NCBI RefSeq assembly: GCF_007859655.1 | Contig: NZ_CP042304.1 | Coordinates: 2,356,001 to 2,420,000, forward strand | Length of the DNA stretch: 64,000 nt | Source: Devosia ginsengisoli | GTDB taxonomy: Bacteria; Pseudomonadota; Alphaproteobacteria; Rhizobiales; Devosiaceae | Reading direction: 5' to 3' | Shown: positions 1 through 7,765 of the stretch, piece by piece | How positions within the stretch are numbered: the stretch's first letter is position 1 | Layout: every line of letters starts with the position of its first letter | Translations under genes and position numbers: made by a program | Notes under the pieces: generated by a model | What the model was told of the DNA's origin: nothing | What the model saw: the letters and a program-made list of their open reading frames with translations, nothing else | The model's database searches: none

Positions 1-684
1 ATCGTTACGAGGCTCGCCGAGACGCACACGGTCTATGCAATTGAATTCCAGGGCCATGGCCGCACCACCGATATCGATCGCCCCATCACCTATCCGAACC
101 TGGCCGGCGATGTCGCCGCCTTCATGGATGAAGTGGGCCTCGAAAAGGCCGACGTGTTCGGCTATTCCATGGGCGCCGCCACGGGCCTGCGGCTGGCCAT
201 CGACCATCCCGAAAAGGTCGACCAGCTTGTCGCGGCCTCGGTCGCCTATGATGCCACGGGCTGGCAGCAGGCCTTCCAGGACTTCATCCCGCAAATGGTG
301 CCGGAAATGTTCGTCGGCACCCCGATGGAAGACGAATGGAAGAAGCTGGCCGCCAATCCCGACGGCTTCCCGGCCCTGGTGGACAAGCTCATCGCGCTCG
401 AAAAAGAGCCGATGGCATGGGAAGACGAGGTCAAGGCGCTCAAGACGCCGATACTGATCATTGCCGGCGATGCCGACGTGTCGACACTGGAGCACAATCT
501 GGCGCTGTTCCGCCTGCTGGGTGGCGGTGTGATGGGCGACATGGGCGTGCCCCTGCCCGCCTCGCGCTTCGCTGTGCTGCCCGCGACGTCGCACACCGCC
601 GTCATCGGCCAGACCGACCTGCTCTATGGCTTTATCGAGCCCTTCCTGCAGGGCGAGACGCCGGTCGGCTTCATGGGCGAATAG
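1..684 (+). CDS. alpha/beta-hydrolase (5' end outside window)
   Basis: The reading frame is open from base 1, so the start lies upstream; 227 residues are visible. They show the alpha/beta-hydrolase landmarks in order: GHGRT near visible residue 18-22 (oxyanion loop), nucleophile elbow GYSMGA with Ser at about 56, candidate acid in AGDADVS at about 157-159, and catalytic His in ATSHTAV at about 198. The fold class is clear but the substrate is not; esterases, lactonases and epoxide hydrolases all look like this. No signal peptide can be judged because the N-terminus is missing. The stop lies 29 bp before an ECF sigma factor on the same strand, so the two may be co-transcribed and the hydrolase could be a target of that sigma factor (inference). 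Confidence 0.85.
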   Translation: MVTRLAETHTVYAIEFQGHGRTTDIDRPITYPNLAGDVAAFMDEVGLEKADVFGYSMGAATGLRLAIDHPEKVDQLVAASVAYDATGWQQAFQDFIPQMVPEMFVGTPMEDEWKKLAANPDGFPALVDKLIALEKEPMAWEDEVKALKTPILIIAGDADVSTLEHNLALFRLLGGGVMGDMGVPLPASRFAVLPATSHTAVIGQTDLLYGFIEPFLQGETPVGFMGE

Positions 685-713
685 CTGCACGAAGCGGTTG
701 CGGGGGACGGAGG

Positions 714-1997
714 ATGCTGGTTTCATCCCCCGCCATGACCAGCGAATCCGAAACCCACCGTGCGATAAGCACTGTCTGGAAAATCGAGCAGCCCCGCCTG
801 ATAGCGGGGCTGACGCGCATGGTCCGCGACATCTCGCTGGCGGAGGAACTGGCGCAGGACGCGCTGATCATCGCGCTCAAGACCTGGCCGGAATCCGGCG
901 TGCCCCGCAATCCGGGCGCCTGGCTGATGCAGACTGCCAAGCGCCGCGCCATCGACTATTTCCGCCACCGCAAGATGGCCGCCACCAAGCTGGAAGAGGT
1001 CGGCCGCACCATCGAGGACGAGGCGCCCGACCACGAGGCCGAAATCGTCGAGGCGATGGATGACGATGTCGGCGACGACCTGCTCCGGCTGATCTTCACG
1101 TCCTGCCACCCCATATTGCCGGCCGAATCCCGCGTGGCGCTGACCTTGCGCCTGCTGGGCGGCCTCACCACCGAGGAAATCGCCCGCGCTTTCCTCGCCG
1201 CCGAGCCGACCATCGGCCAGCGTATCGTGCGGGCCAAGAAGGCTATTGCCGATGCCGGCATTCCCTTTGAAGTGCCGCGTGGCGAGGAACGCCAGGAGCG
1301 GCTGAGCTCGGTGCTGGGCGTGCTCTACCTCATCTTCAACGAAGGCTATTCGGCCACCGCCGGGGACGACCTGATCCGCCCACAGCTCTGCGAGGAAGCC
1401 ATGCGGCTCGGCCGTATCCTGGCGCGGCTGTCGCCTGACGATTCCGAGGTCCATGCCCTTGTGGCGCTGATGGAAATCCAGGCCTCGCGCACCAATGCCC
1501 GCACCAACAAGCAGGGCGAGCCGGTACTGCTGCTCGACCAGGATCGCTCGCGCTGGGACCAGTTGCTGATCCGCCGCGGACTGGCGGCGCTCGACCGCGC
1601 CATCGCCCTGGGCGGGGCGGATGCGCCCTATGCCCTGCAGGCCGCCATCGCCGCCTGCCATGCCCGCGCCCGCAAAGGCGCCGATACGGATTGGTCAAGG
1701 ATTTCAGCGCTTTACGCTGCACTGGCCGAGGTATCGCCGTCGCCGGTGGTCGAGCTCAACCGGGCCGTGGCGGTGTCGATGGCCGATGGGCCGGCGGCAG
1801 CCCTGGTGCTGATCGACGCCATCAAGGACAATCCGGCGCTGAAGAATTACCACCTGCTCTATGGCGTGCGCGGCGACATGCTCAGCAAGCTGGGCCGGCA
1901 CACCGAAGCCATGCTCGAATTCCGCCGCGCGGCCGAGCTGACCCGCAATGAACGGGAAAAGGCCTATCTGCTTGGAAGAGCCGAGCAGTCCATCTGA
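714..1997 (+). CDS. ECF sigma factor with C-terminal DUF6596/TPR extension (ECF42-like)
   Basis: A 427-residue protein, about twice the length of an ordinary ECF sigma factor. Residues 20-85 form a sigma-70 region 2 (LAEELAQDALIIALKTW, then GAWLMQTAKRRAIDYFR). A region 4 with TTEEIARAFL follows around 150-180. The rest matches the layout of the DUF6596/TPR extension typical of group ECF42 (FNEGYSA, LNRAVAVSMADGP, EFRRAAELT near the end). ECF42 proteins have no classical anti-sigma factor and the extension is needed for activity (family knowledge). Their usual neighbour is a DGPF/YCII-type protein; here it is an alpha/beta-hydrolase 29 bp upstream. ATG 714 has GGGGGA at -13 to -8; ATG 735 is an alternative start. 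No anti-sigma gene is nearby. Confidence 0.85.
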   Translation: MLVSSPAMTSESETHRAISTVWKIEQPRLIAGLTRMVRDISLAEELAQDALIIALKTWPESGVPRNPGAWLMQTAKRRAIDYFRHRKMAATKLEEVGRTIEDEAPDHEAEIVEAMDDDVGDDLLRLIFTSCHPILPAESRVALTLRLLGGLTTEEIARAFLAAEPTIGQRIVRAKKAIADAGIPFEVPRGEERQERLSSVLGVLYLIFNEGYSATAGDDLIRPQLCEEAMRLGRILARLSPDDSEVHALVALMEIQASRTNARTNKQGEPVLLLDQDRSRWDQLLIRRGLAALDRAIALGGADAPYALQAAIAACHARARKGADTDWSRISALYAALAEVSPSPVVELNRAVAVSMADGPAAALVLIDAIKDNPALKNYHLLYGVRGDMLSKLGRHTEAMLEFRRAAELTRNEREKAYLLGRAEQSI

Positions 1998-2052
1998 CGG
2001 CAAAAAGCAAGAAAACCGCAGGCATTCTTGCGGCAAATCACCTGCAGGCTGG

Positions 2053-2424
2053 CTACGCCGCCAGTGGTGCGCCGGGATCGAACTTGGCTTCGAGAATGGC
2101 GCGGTCGAAGGGCTTCATCATGTAGTCATTGGCCCCGGCCTTGAGCGCCAGCGCGATGGCGCCGATGTCGTTTTCGACCGTGCAATAGACCACATGCGGC
2201 TTCTCGCCACCGACGTAAGCCCTTAGCAGCTTTAGGAATTCCAGCCCGCTCATGATCGGCATGTTCCAGTCGAGCAGGATCGCGTCCGGCATTTCCTGGC
2301 GGCATTTATCGAAGGCATCCTGCCCGTCTTCGGCTTCCTCGACGATATAGTCCATGTCTTCGAGAATGCGGCGCGCGACTTTGCGCACCACGCTCGAATC
2401 ATCGACGATCAGGCAGGATTTCAT
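2053..2424 (-). CDS. single-domain response regulator (CheY-like receiver)
   Basis: A 123-residue protein consisting only of a receiver domain: acidic pair in LIVDDSS (residues 4-10), phospho-acceptor Asp in LLDWNMP (about 53), a Thr in the VVYCTVEN strand (about 83), and the conserved Lys in MMKPFD (about 106). There is no output domain, so it must act by protein contact or as a phosphate sink. It lies about 100 bp downstream of the chpT-like gene on the same strand, which suggests a phosphorelay partner (inference). Start ATG 2424 is chosen because MKSCLIVDD is the canonical N-terminus; an in-frame ATG at 2448 would only add a tail. A CtrA-like motif sits 66-80 bp upstream. Confidence 0.9.
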   Translation of the reverse strand: MKSCLIVDDSSVVRKVARRILEDMDYIVEEAEDGQDAFDKCRQEMPDAILLDWNMPIMSGLEFLKLLRAYVGGEKPHVVYCTVENDIGAIALALKAGANDYMMKPFDRAILEAKFDPGAPLAA

Positions 2425-2489
2425 CGCCAGAAGGCTCCGCAGGGGCAAACGCTCGCCCCGATTATGCGGTCACACTTCCTAGGAATTCG

Positions 2490-2504
2490 TTAGCGTACTG
2501 CTAA
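2490..2504. promoter_or_regulatory. possible CtrA-type box, TTAG-N7-CTAA
   Basis: Between the chpT-like gene and the receiver gene lies TTAG-CGTACTG-CTAA, inside a perfect 6-bp inverted repeat (GTTAGC / GCTAAC, 2489-2505). It has the spacing of the CtrA consensus TTAA-N7-TTAA, with one mismatch per half-site. It is weaker than the boxes at 5470 and 57436 and could be chance, but the position fits a promoter for the receiver gene. Confidence 0.3.
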
Positions 2505-2527
2505 CATTGACGTGGAACACGCGTGAC

Positions 2528-3196
2528 TCAGGCGGCTGCCGGTTTGGGCGTGGCGGTGAGGAAGAACATGTCGTTCTCGAGCCCGATATCGACCTCCATA
2601 TCGGTCATGCGGGCCAGCAGGCCCGTGTAGAAGGGCTGGATGCCCCGCGCATCGACAAAGCCCTCTTCCGGCGTGCCGGCGAGCAGGCCGGCCGAGCCTG
2701 ATGGCACCAGCGTCTTCTGCCGCTTTTCGGGATCGCTTTTCGAGGTGAACTCGAACTTTTCATTACCGGCGTCGCCGGTGATGGAGGCCGTCACCACCCC
2801 GCCACGCGGCACCGACATGGCCGCGATCAGCAGCAGGTTCATGAACAGCTTGGCCTTGTGCTTGGGCAGCAGGATCAGCGGCACATTCCATTCCAGGTCG
2901 GCCTTTTCGATCTCGAACAGGATGCGCGCCACGCGCTCGCATTCGCGCGTGTCGATATCGGTGCCCGAGGTCGAGGAGGCGCCATAGGCCAGGCGCGCGA
3001 ATTCGAGCTTGGCACGGCTCTGGCGGGCAGCGCTGGCGATGAGGTCGCGCGCGCCTTCGGCCATCTCGGTCTGGTTGGGATCAGCAAGCACTTCGAGCCC
3101 GTTGCCGATCGCGCCGATCGGATTGATCAGGTCATGGCAGACCCTGGAGCACAGCATGGCCGCCAGGTCCGTTGCCTTGAGCTCAATGATGTCCAT
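2528..3196 (-). CDS. chpT: histidine phosphotransferase ChpT
   Basis: A 222-residue ChpT homologue. The N-terminal dimerisation/phosphotransfer helix carries SRVCHDLINPIGAIGNGLE around residues 17-35, with the phospho-accepting His at about 21. A degenerate ATPase-like lobe follows (PSGSAGLLAG near 163-172). In Caulobacter and Brucella ChpT relays phosphate from CckA to CtrA and CpdR and so links cell-cycle kinases to the master regulator (family knowledge). Length and motif fit well. The gene is followed on the same strand by a stand-alone receiver. Start ATG 3196 gives the usual MDIIELKATDLAAML beginning. Confidence 0.9.
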   Translation of the reverse strand: MDIIELKATDLAAMLCSRVCHDLINPIGAIGNGLEVLADPNQTEMAEGARDLIASAARQSRAKLEFARLAYGASSTSGTDIDTRECERVARILFEIEKADLEWNVPLILLPKHKAKLFMNLLLIAAMSVPRGGVVTASITGDAGNEKFEFTSKSDPEKRQKTLVPSGSAGLLAGTPEEGFVDARGIQPFYTGLLARMTDMEVDIGLENDMFFLTATPKPAAA

Positions 3197-3269
3197 CCCG
3201 GGTCTCCGTAAGAATCAGTTTTGCCGACATTAGAGGGTGATCGGTAAAAATGGACAGATGATTTACGCC

Positions 3270-4136
3270 TCAATCGAGAACGGTCAGATCGAGCCCGGCA
3301 AGGCGCCCCGCATCGGCGACGACATCGATTTCCACGATCCTGTCGCCCGCGACCCTGAAAATGAGCACGGTCGGGCGGCCCTGCGGTGCAGCCACGATGC
3401 CGATGGCGCCATTGACCACGACAAGCTGCGCCACATGGCCCCTCGCACCGGCCAGGGCCCGACCCGAAACCACCCCGGCACCCCGCACCTCCAGCGGCTT
3501 TCCCCTGGCCGCGCCGGGATCGGCCCGCAGCACGACGTCGGGATCGAGCACCGCCAGCAGCGCCTGCATGTCGCCGCTGCGCGAGGCGGCGAGATAGGCA
3601 TCGACCACGCGGCGCTGGCTGGCCAGATCGACATCGAGCTTTGGCGGCCCCTGCACGCGGCGCCGGGCCCGGCTGGCCAGTTGCCGCGCCGCAGCCGACG
3701 AGCGCCCGACAATGGGGGCGATTTCGTCGAAAGGCAGGTCGAACATGTCATGCAGGACGAAGGCGACCCGTTCGGCCGGGTCGAGCATCTGCAGCACGAC
3801 GAGCAGGGCCACCCCGACGGCGTCGCCCAATAGCAGGTCCTGTTCGGGGTCGGCTCCCGCGGCGTCGATGGAGGGCTCGGGGACACCGGGCTCCAGCGGG
3901 TCCTCGCGCCGCGACTTGCGCGAGCGCAGCATGTCGAGGCTGACCCGGGCCACGACAGTGGTCAGCCAGCCGCCGAGATTGTCGATGCCATCGGCACCGC
4001 TGCGGCTGAGCTTCAGCCAGGCTTCCTGCACTGCATCGTCGGCCTCGGCGCGCGAGCCGAGCATTCTATAGGCGACACGCTGCAAATGCGGCCGGCTGGC
4101 CTCGAACCGCCCGGCCAGGAAACTTTCTTCGTCCAT
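3270..4136 (-). CDS. ECF41-type sigma factor with SnoaL-like C-terminal domain
   Basis: A 288-residue sigma factor. Region 2 spans roughly residues 10-75 (VAYRMLGSRAEADDAVQEAWLKL) and region 4 roughly 110-165 (DPAERVAFVLHDMFDLPFDEIAPIVG). A SnoaL/NTF2-like domain fills 170-288, with DPDVVL near 200 and the AGDRIVEIDVV strand near 265 in place of the usual NPDKV and DGGKV-type motifs. In this group the fused C-terminal domain replaces an anti-sigma factor, and the usual target is an adjacent oxidoreductase, epimerase or carboxymuconolactone decarboxylase gene (family knowledge). Exactly such a gene diverges at 4243, and the shared promoter region has matching motifs on both strands, which implies autoregulation. 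Confidence 0.93.
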   Translation of the reverse strand: MDEESFLAGRFEASRPHLQRVAYRMLGSRAEADDAVQEAWLKLSRSGADGIDNLGGWLTTVVARVSLDMLRSRKSRREDPLEPGVPEPSIDAAGADPEQDLLLGDAVGVALLVVLQMLDPAERVAFVLHDMFDLPFDEIAPIVGRSSAAARQLASRARRRVQGPPKLDVDLASQRRVVDAYLAASRSGDMQALLAVLDPDVVLRADPGAARGKPLEVRGAGVVSGRALAGARGHVAQLVVVNGAIGIVAAPQGRPTVLIFRVAGDRIVEIDVVADAGRLAGLDLTVLD

Positions 4137-4172
4137 CGGTCACATTCCTTCGTCGCGTTCCGTCACACCACT

Positions 4173-4219
4173 GACGGATGCAACCGGGCCGATGTGACAA
4201 CGGCCGGGCACGAGCCGTC
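4173..4219. promoter_or_regulatory. divergent ECF41 promoter pair sharing one -35 element
   Basis: On the minus strand, TGTCACA (4199 to 4193) is followed after 16 nt by CGTC (4176 to 4173). This matches the ECF41 promoter motif as I recall it (TGTCACA, about 16 nt, CGTC) and points at the sigma gene. On the plus strand the same seven bases read TGTGACA (4193-4199), followed after 16 nt by CGTC (4216-4219), pointing at the decarboxylase gene with one mismatch in the -35. The predicted start sites lie about 30 and 17 nt before the two ATGs. This would give an autoregulated sigma gene and its target from a single -35 block. Confidence 0.6.
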
Positions 4220-4242
4220 GATAACCGACGAAGGACAATAAA

Positions 4243-4722
4243 ATGCAAGCCCGAATGAAACACCCCGTTTTTGTAATTCCCGAAGCGCTGCAGGCCCTGC
4301 AGACGCTTGGCCGGACCACGGCGGCAGCGGGACCGAGCGCCCAATTGCTGGAACTGGTCAACCTGCGCGCCAGCCAGATCAATGGCTGCAGCATCTGCGT
4401 GCAGATGCATAGTGCAGCGCTGCGGCAGCATGGGGAAACCGACGAGCGGATATTTGCCGTCGGTGCCTGGCGCGAAACGCCGTTCTTCACCCCGGCCGAA
4501 CGCGCCGCCCTGGCTTTGGCCGAAGCCGGCACCAGGATTGCCGATCACCCCGAAGTGGTGACCGACGAAATCTGGGAGGAGGCGGCTCGGCACTATGACG
4601 AGGCCGAACTTGCGGCACTGGTGCTGGGCATTGCCGGCATCAACCTGTGGAACCGGGTCAACGGCATGACAAGGCAGCCGGTGCAGGAGTCGCGGCCGGT
4701 GGTCGAGGCGAAGTCGGCTTGA
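4243..4722 (+). CDS. AhpD-like carboxymuconolactone decarboxylase-family protein
   Basis: A 159-residue all-helical protein with the CMD/AhpD redox signature CSICVQMH around residues 50-57 (C-x2-C-x3-H), and the flanking LLELVNLRASQINGC helix. This signature is found in alkylhydroperoxidase-like members that use the two cysteines for peroxide or disulfide chemistry; true decarboxylases lack it (family knowledge). It is the expected genomic partner of the divergent ECF41 sigma factor and probably its main target. ATG 4243 has AAGGA at 4230-4234. Physiological substrate unknown; peroxide detoxification is the likely area. Confidence 0.9.
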   Translation: MQARMKHPVFVIPEALQALQTLGRTTAAAGPSAQLLELVNLRASQINGCSICVQMHSAALRQHGETDERIFAVGAWRETPFFTPAERAALALAEAGTRIADHPEVVTDEIWEEAARHYDEAELAALVLGIAGINLWNRVNGMTRQPVQESRPVVEAKSA

Positions 4723-4749
4723 GGCGAGGCGTCTCCTCGGTTCTTTCTT

Positions 4750-4891
4750 CCTTCTCCCCTTGAGGGAGAAGGTGCCCGAAGGGCGGATGAGGGGTTGGTT
4801 CCGCCAGCAATGAAGCATGGGCGAGCGCAGGACCCCTCACCCGGAAATCCGCTGAACGCGGATTTCCACCCTCTCCCTCAAGGGGAGAGGG
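4750..4891. repeat. palindromic intergenic element, family A copy 1
   Basis: About 142 bp between the CMD gene and the YHS gene. Its ends are near-perfect terminal inverted repeats (CCTTCTCCCCTTGAGG on the left, CCTCAAGGGGAGAGGG on the right). Inside are a GCCC-GAA-GGGC hairpin and, near the right end, a hairpin GGAAATCCGC-TGAA-CGCGGATTTCC. A second copy lies at 20801-20950 with the same order of parts. No coding capacity, so it looks like a non-autonomous MITE-like or REP-like element. Folded RNA from it could also end transcription from both neighbours. Confidence 0.75.
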
Positions 4892-4908
4892 AAAGGGGGG
4901 GCACAGCC

Positions 4909-5409
4909 CTACCGGATCGACAGGTCCTTGGACAATTCCACCCAGTTGGCTTCGGCGGCGATGGCGGCGGCGTCCGGGGCCAGCAGGAAGGCTTCGCGGT
5001 TGGCGGCGGAATAGAAGAGATAGAGCCGCTGCTTGAAGACGGTGTAGATGGCCGGATTGCTGTCCGACACATAGCCGCGGGCCACGCCCATGGCGCCGTG
5101 CCCGCCGAATTGCGGGGCATAAATCTCGGGCGAGCCCTTGAAGATATCGCGATTGGCGGCACTGGCGAAATGCCAGGGCACGTTCTGCCAGATATATTCG
5201 AAATCCCCCCTGCCCTGCTGCGGATCGGGCTCGGTGAAATAGCTGACCGGGTCCATGCCATAGATGCCGATGCCAGTCAGCGGATCGGTGACATACAGCG
5301 TCACCACCGACTGCGCCTGTACCGGCGCGACGGCCAGCCAGGCCATGCCGGATAACGGCAAAACAAAGGCAAGCATGGTTAAGATTTGTTTAGAGGTTTG
5401 CTTCATCAT
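4909..5409 (-). CDS. YHS-domain exported protein
   Basis: A 166-residue protein with an N-terminal signal peptide (MMKQTSKQ, a hydrophobic run, then VQAQSV with cleavage likely near residue 32). A YHS-type domain follows: GIYGMDPVSYFTEPDP near 45-60, FASAANRDIFKGSPEIYAPQFGG near 80-105, and a closing YLFYSAANREAF segment. In many relatives the motif after YAPQFGG contains a Cys (GGYCA); here it reads GGHGA, so metal binding through that Cys is not expected. Proteins of this type are periplasmic and poorly characterised, with metal-related roles suggested. Start ATG 5409 is chosen because it places the signal peptide at the N-terminus; the frame remains open to 5466. Confidence 0.8.
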   Translation of the reverse strand: MMKQTSKQILTMLAFVLPLSGMAWLAVAPVQAQSVVTLYVTDPLTGIGIYGMDPVSYFTEPDPQQGRGDFEYIWQNVPWHFASAANRDIFKGSPEIYAPQFGGHGAMGVARGYVSDSNPAIYTVFKQRLYLFYSAANREAFLLAPDAAAIAAEANWVELSKDLSIR

Positions 5410-5469
5410 CGACCCAAATGATCGGCGTGCCGGCGACCCAGTCTGTCGTGCAAAACTACGGTTCAAGCC

Positions 5470-5484
5470 TTAACGACTCCGTAA
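5470..5484. promoter_or_regulatory. candidate CtrA box upstream of eipA
   Basis: TTAA-CGACTCC-GTAA fits the CtrA consensus TTAA-N7-TTAA with one mismatch and ends 32 bp before the eipA ATG. In Brucella abortus eipA transcription is directly activated by CtrA (published work on EipA), so the position is biologically sensible. The same element lies about 60 bp upstream of the divergent YHS gene. Confidence 0.6.
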
Positions 5485-5516
5485 CCGCCGGCCTCTGCCT
5501 CGCCCGGGAGATTTTG

Positions 5517-6086
5517 ATGTTCAAGCGCCTCGCCCTCCTCATCGCCCTCGTTTCTGCCCTGGCAGTGCCGGTGCCATCAGCCTTCGCCCAGGGTTCGCTC
5601 AGCGATACCTATGAAGGCGCCGACCTCATCGACAGCGGCAAGGCCTTTTTCGGTTCGGCAAGCCAGGGGCTGGCCTCGCTGGTCGAGCAGGCGGTGAGCC
5701 AGTTCGGGCTGCCCAATGGCTATATTCTGGGCGAGGATGCCGGTGGCGCCCTGTTTGCCGGCGCCCGCTATGGCGAGGGCGTGCTCTATACCCGCAATGC
5801 CGGCGAATACAACGTCTACTGGCAGGGCCCCTCGGTGGGGTTCGACGTGGGCGGCGACGGCTCCAAGGTCATGATGCTGGTCTACAATCTCAACCAGATC
5901 CAGGACGTGCTGGGCCGCTTTGTCGGCGTGGATGGCTCGGCCTATATCGTCGGCGGCTTCGGCATGACCGTCATCAAGCGCTCCAATATCGTCATGGTCC
6001 CCATCCGCTCCGGCGTGGGCGCGCGCCTGGGCGTCAATATCGGCTACCTCAAATTCACCAACGAGCCGACCTGGAACCCGTTCTGA
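5517..6086 (+). CDS. eipA: periplasmic envelope-integrity protein EipA (DUF1134)
   Basis: A 189-residue protein. Residues 1-24 are a clear signal peptide (MFKRLALLIALVSALAVPVP, cleavage after SAFA). The mature part carries the DUF1134 signatures: LGEDAGGALFAGARYGEG around 70-87, VYWQGPSVGFDVGGDG around 97-112, and SGVGARLGVNIGYLKFT at the C-terminus. EipA is a soluble periplasmic beta-barrel that supports envelope stress resistance in Brucella (family knowledge). ATG 5517 gives the typical MFKRL start; the longer open frame from 5418 would bury the signal peptide. The gene stands alone, with a CtrA-type box upstream and a perfect 24-bp inverted repeat just downstream. Confidence 0.92.
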   Translation: MFKRLALLIALVSALAVPVPSAFAQGSLSDTYEGADLIDSGKAFFGSASQGLASLVEQAVSQFGLPNGYILGEDAGGALFAGARYGEGVLYTRNAGEYNVYWQGPSVGFDVGGDGSKVMMLVYNLNQIQDVLGRFVGVDGSAYIVGGFGMTVIKRSNIVMVPIRSGVGARLGVNIGYLKFTNEPTWNPF

Positions 6087-6110
6087 TAACGGCTTAGCGC
6101 TGGAAGCAGC

Positions 6111-6197
6111 CCTCATGGTGAGCTTGTCGAACCACTGACGCGTGGCACGACAGGCGCCACTCGCTCGACCTCGTGGTTCGACAAGCTCACCATGAGG
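6111..6197. repeat. perfect 24-bp inverted repeat, CTTGTCGAA family
   Basis: Arms at 6111-6134 and 6174-6197 are exact reverse complements around a 39-bp spacer. The core GAGCTTGTCGAA is shared with the pair at 22612-22689. It follows eipA by 24 bp and would form a strong hairpin, so it may act as a transcription or mRNA end. Related palindromic repeats are scattered in many alphaproteobacterial genomes. The rest of 6087-6369 shows nothing else. Confidence 0.85.
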
Positions 6198-6369
6198 TCT
6201 CATCGGGTCGCGGTTCTCCCGATCACACTTGCGATCAACGCCTGTGCTGCCGGTGACTGATGGCGTCAAACCCGTTAGGGTTAATGTCCGGCAAATGTAG
6301 CGGCGGCGCTGCCTCTGCCGGATAAGAGATTGCCCGTATTGCGTGCCGATGCGGTCTGGAGTTTGGCCG

Positions 6370-7548
6370 ATGGTCATCGAGAACATCATGTATTTCGCGC
6401 TGGGCCTGCTGGTGGCCGGCCTGGTGTCGCTGATCATCCTGCCCGCCGTGTGGAAACGCGCCGTGCGCCTGACCAAGCGGCGCATCGAGGCCGCCACGCC
6501 GATCACCATGGCCGAATTCCGCGCCGACAAGGATCAGTTGCGCGCCGAATTCGCCCTCTCCACCCGCCGGCTGGAGATGAATGTCGAAACGCTGCGCAAG
6601 CGGCTGGCCGAGCAACTGGGCGACGTCAACCAGAAGCGCAGCGATCTCGGCCTGCTCAAGGCCGAACGCGACCAGCACCTGCTCATCGTCAAGGAACTGG
6701 AGCAGCGCGAGGAGGAATTGCGCGCCCGCGTCGCCGAGTTGGAGCGCGACGGCACCGACCTGGCGCAGCGCCTGCGCATGCGCGACCGCGAACTGGAAAC
6801 GCGCAGCGACGAACTCGGCAAGCTGCGCGACACGGTGCGGGGCGGCCTGCCGCGCGGCACCGATGCCGACGGTACGCCCCTGAGCGGGGATTATGACGAG
6901 GATGTGGACCGGCTGACCACCGCGCTCGCCATCGAACGCAAGCGCGCCAGCTTCCTCGAAGAGCAGGCGAAAAGCCTGATCACGCGGCTCGAAAGCTCGG
7001 ACCGCCGCAGCGCCGAGGCCACGGCTGCCATCGCCCAGATGCGCGAGGCGCTGGCCGGCCAGGACGACAGGAAGGCGGCCGACGCGGAGAACCTCGTGGC
7101 CGCCGAGGCGCGCATTGCCAGCGCCGAAAACCGGCTCAATGCCCTCCTGGCCGAAACCAACCAGGTGGTGGAGCAATCCGAAGGCCGGGCCGAGCAATTG
7201 CTGGCCGACAAGCTGAGCCTCGAAGCCGAGGTGGAAGCCTTGCGCAAGCAGGTAAGTGGCGTCGAATCCACCATTCTCGCCGATTGGGACACCGAGCGGC
7301 TGGAAGAAGCCTTCCTGCGCGAAAAGCTCAACGACATCGCCGCCAGCGTCAGCCGGCTGGTCTATGCCGTGGACAATGAGACCCCTGTCGTTGCCAGCAA
7401 TGAGGAAAGCCTGTTCGACCGTGTGCAGCGCTTTGCCGATGACGGGGAAGGCGAAGACGCCCTGCCGGTGAAGCCGGCCAGAGGCGAACGCAAGGGCGGG
7501 TCGGTGACCGACCGGATGGCGGCGCTGAGGGAAATCCAGGGGCGGTAG
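6370..7548 (+). CDS. membrane-anchored coiled-coil protein
   Basis: A 392-residue protein of unknown function. Residues 5-25 form one membrane segment (NIMYFALGLLVAGLVSLIILP) followed by basic residues (WKRAVRLTKRR), so the bulk should be cytoplasmic. From about 45 to 330 the sequence is rich in E, R, L, A and Q with heptad character (for example RAELERDGTDLAQRLRMRD), a long coiled coil broken by a Gly/Asp linker near 160-175. The tail is acidic then basic (ADDGEGEDALPV, ARGERKGG). Such proteins are conserved in Hyphomicrobiales without assigned function; an envelope or septal role is only a guess. ATG 6370 (MVIEN) is preferred over ATG 6343 because it puts the membrane segment at the N-terminus and has CTGGAG upstream. 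Confidence 0.75.
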   Translation: MVIENIMYFALGLLVAGLVSLIILPAVWKRAVRLTKRRIEAATPITMAEFRADKDQLRAEFALSTRRLEMNVETLRKRLAEQLGDVNQKRSDLGLLKAERDQHLLIVKELEQREEELRARVAELERDGTDLAQRLRMRDRELETRSDELGKLRDTVRGGLPRGTDADGTPLSGDYDEDVDRLTTALAIERKRASFLEEQAKSLITRLESSDRRSAEATAAIAQMREALAGQDDRKAADAENLVAAEARIASAENRLNALLAETNQVVEQSEGRAEQLLADKLSLEAEVEALRKQVSGVESTILADWDTERLEEAFLREKLNDIAASVSRLVYAVDNETPVVASNEESLFDRVQRFADDGEGEDALPVKPARGERKGGSVTDRMAALREIQGR

Positions 7549-7765
7549 CGAAGCTGCGGCGGGCCTGCAAGCAAAGAGCCCCCCTTCCGAGCGCCGCTAA
7601 GGTCCTTCGGACCTAAGCTATGCTTGCCTTCCCCTCGAAGGGGGAAGGTGAACTCCGCGTGTTTGAACAGACAGTGCCACAAGGCGATTTTCACCCTCCC
7701 CCTTGAGGGGAGGGTAGCGTCGCTAGGCCCAGAAAGGGCCGTAGCAGAGCTAGGGAGGGGGTAGC
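7549..7765. repeat. intergenic region built of short palindromes
   Basis: Holds AGGTCC-TTC-GGACCT near 7600-7613, and two opposed C/G-rich arms near 7629-7648 (CCTTCCCC and its partner) and 7693-7712 (CACCCTCCCCCTTGAGG and GGAGGGT), resembling the repeat families elsewhere in the window. No coding capacity is visible. It separates two convergent genes and probably ends both transcripts. Confidence 0.5.

Noticed and set aside
4750..4891. Possible CRISPR repeat or insertion sequence
   Set aside because: The arms are inverted, not direct and evenly spaced, and there is no transposase frame, so it is treated as a palindromic repeat element.
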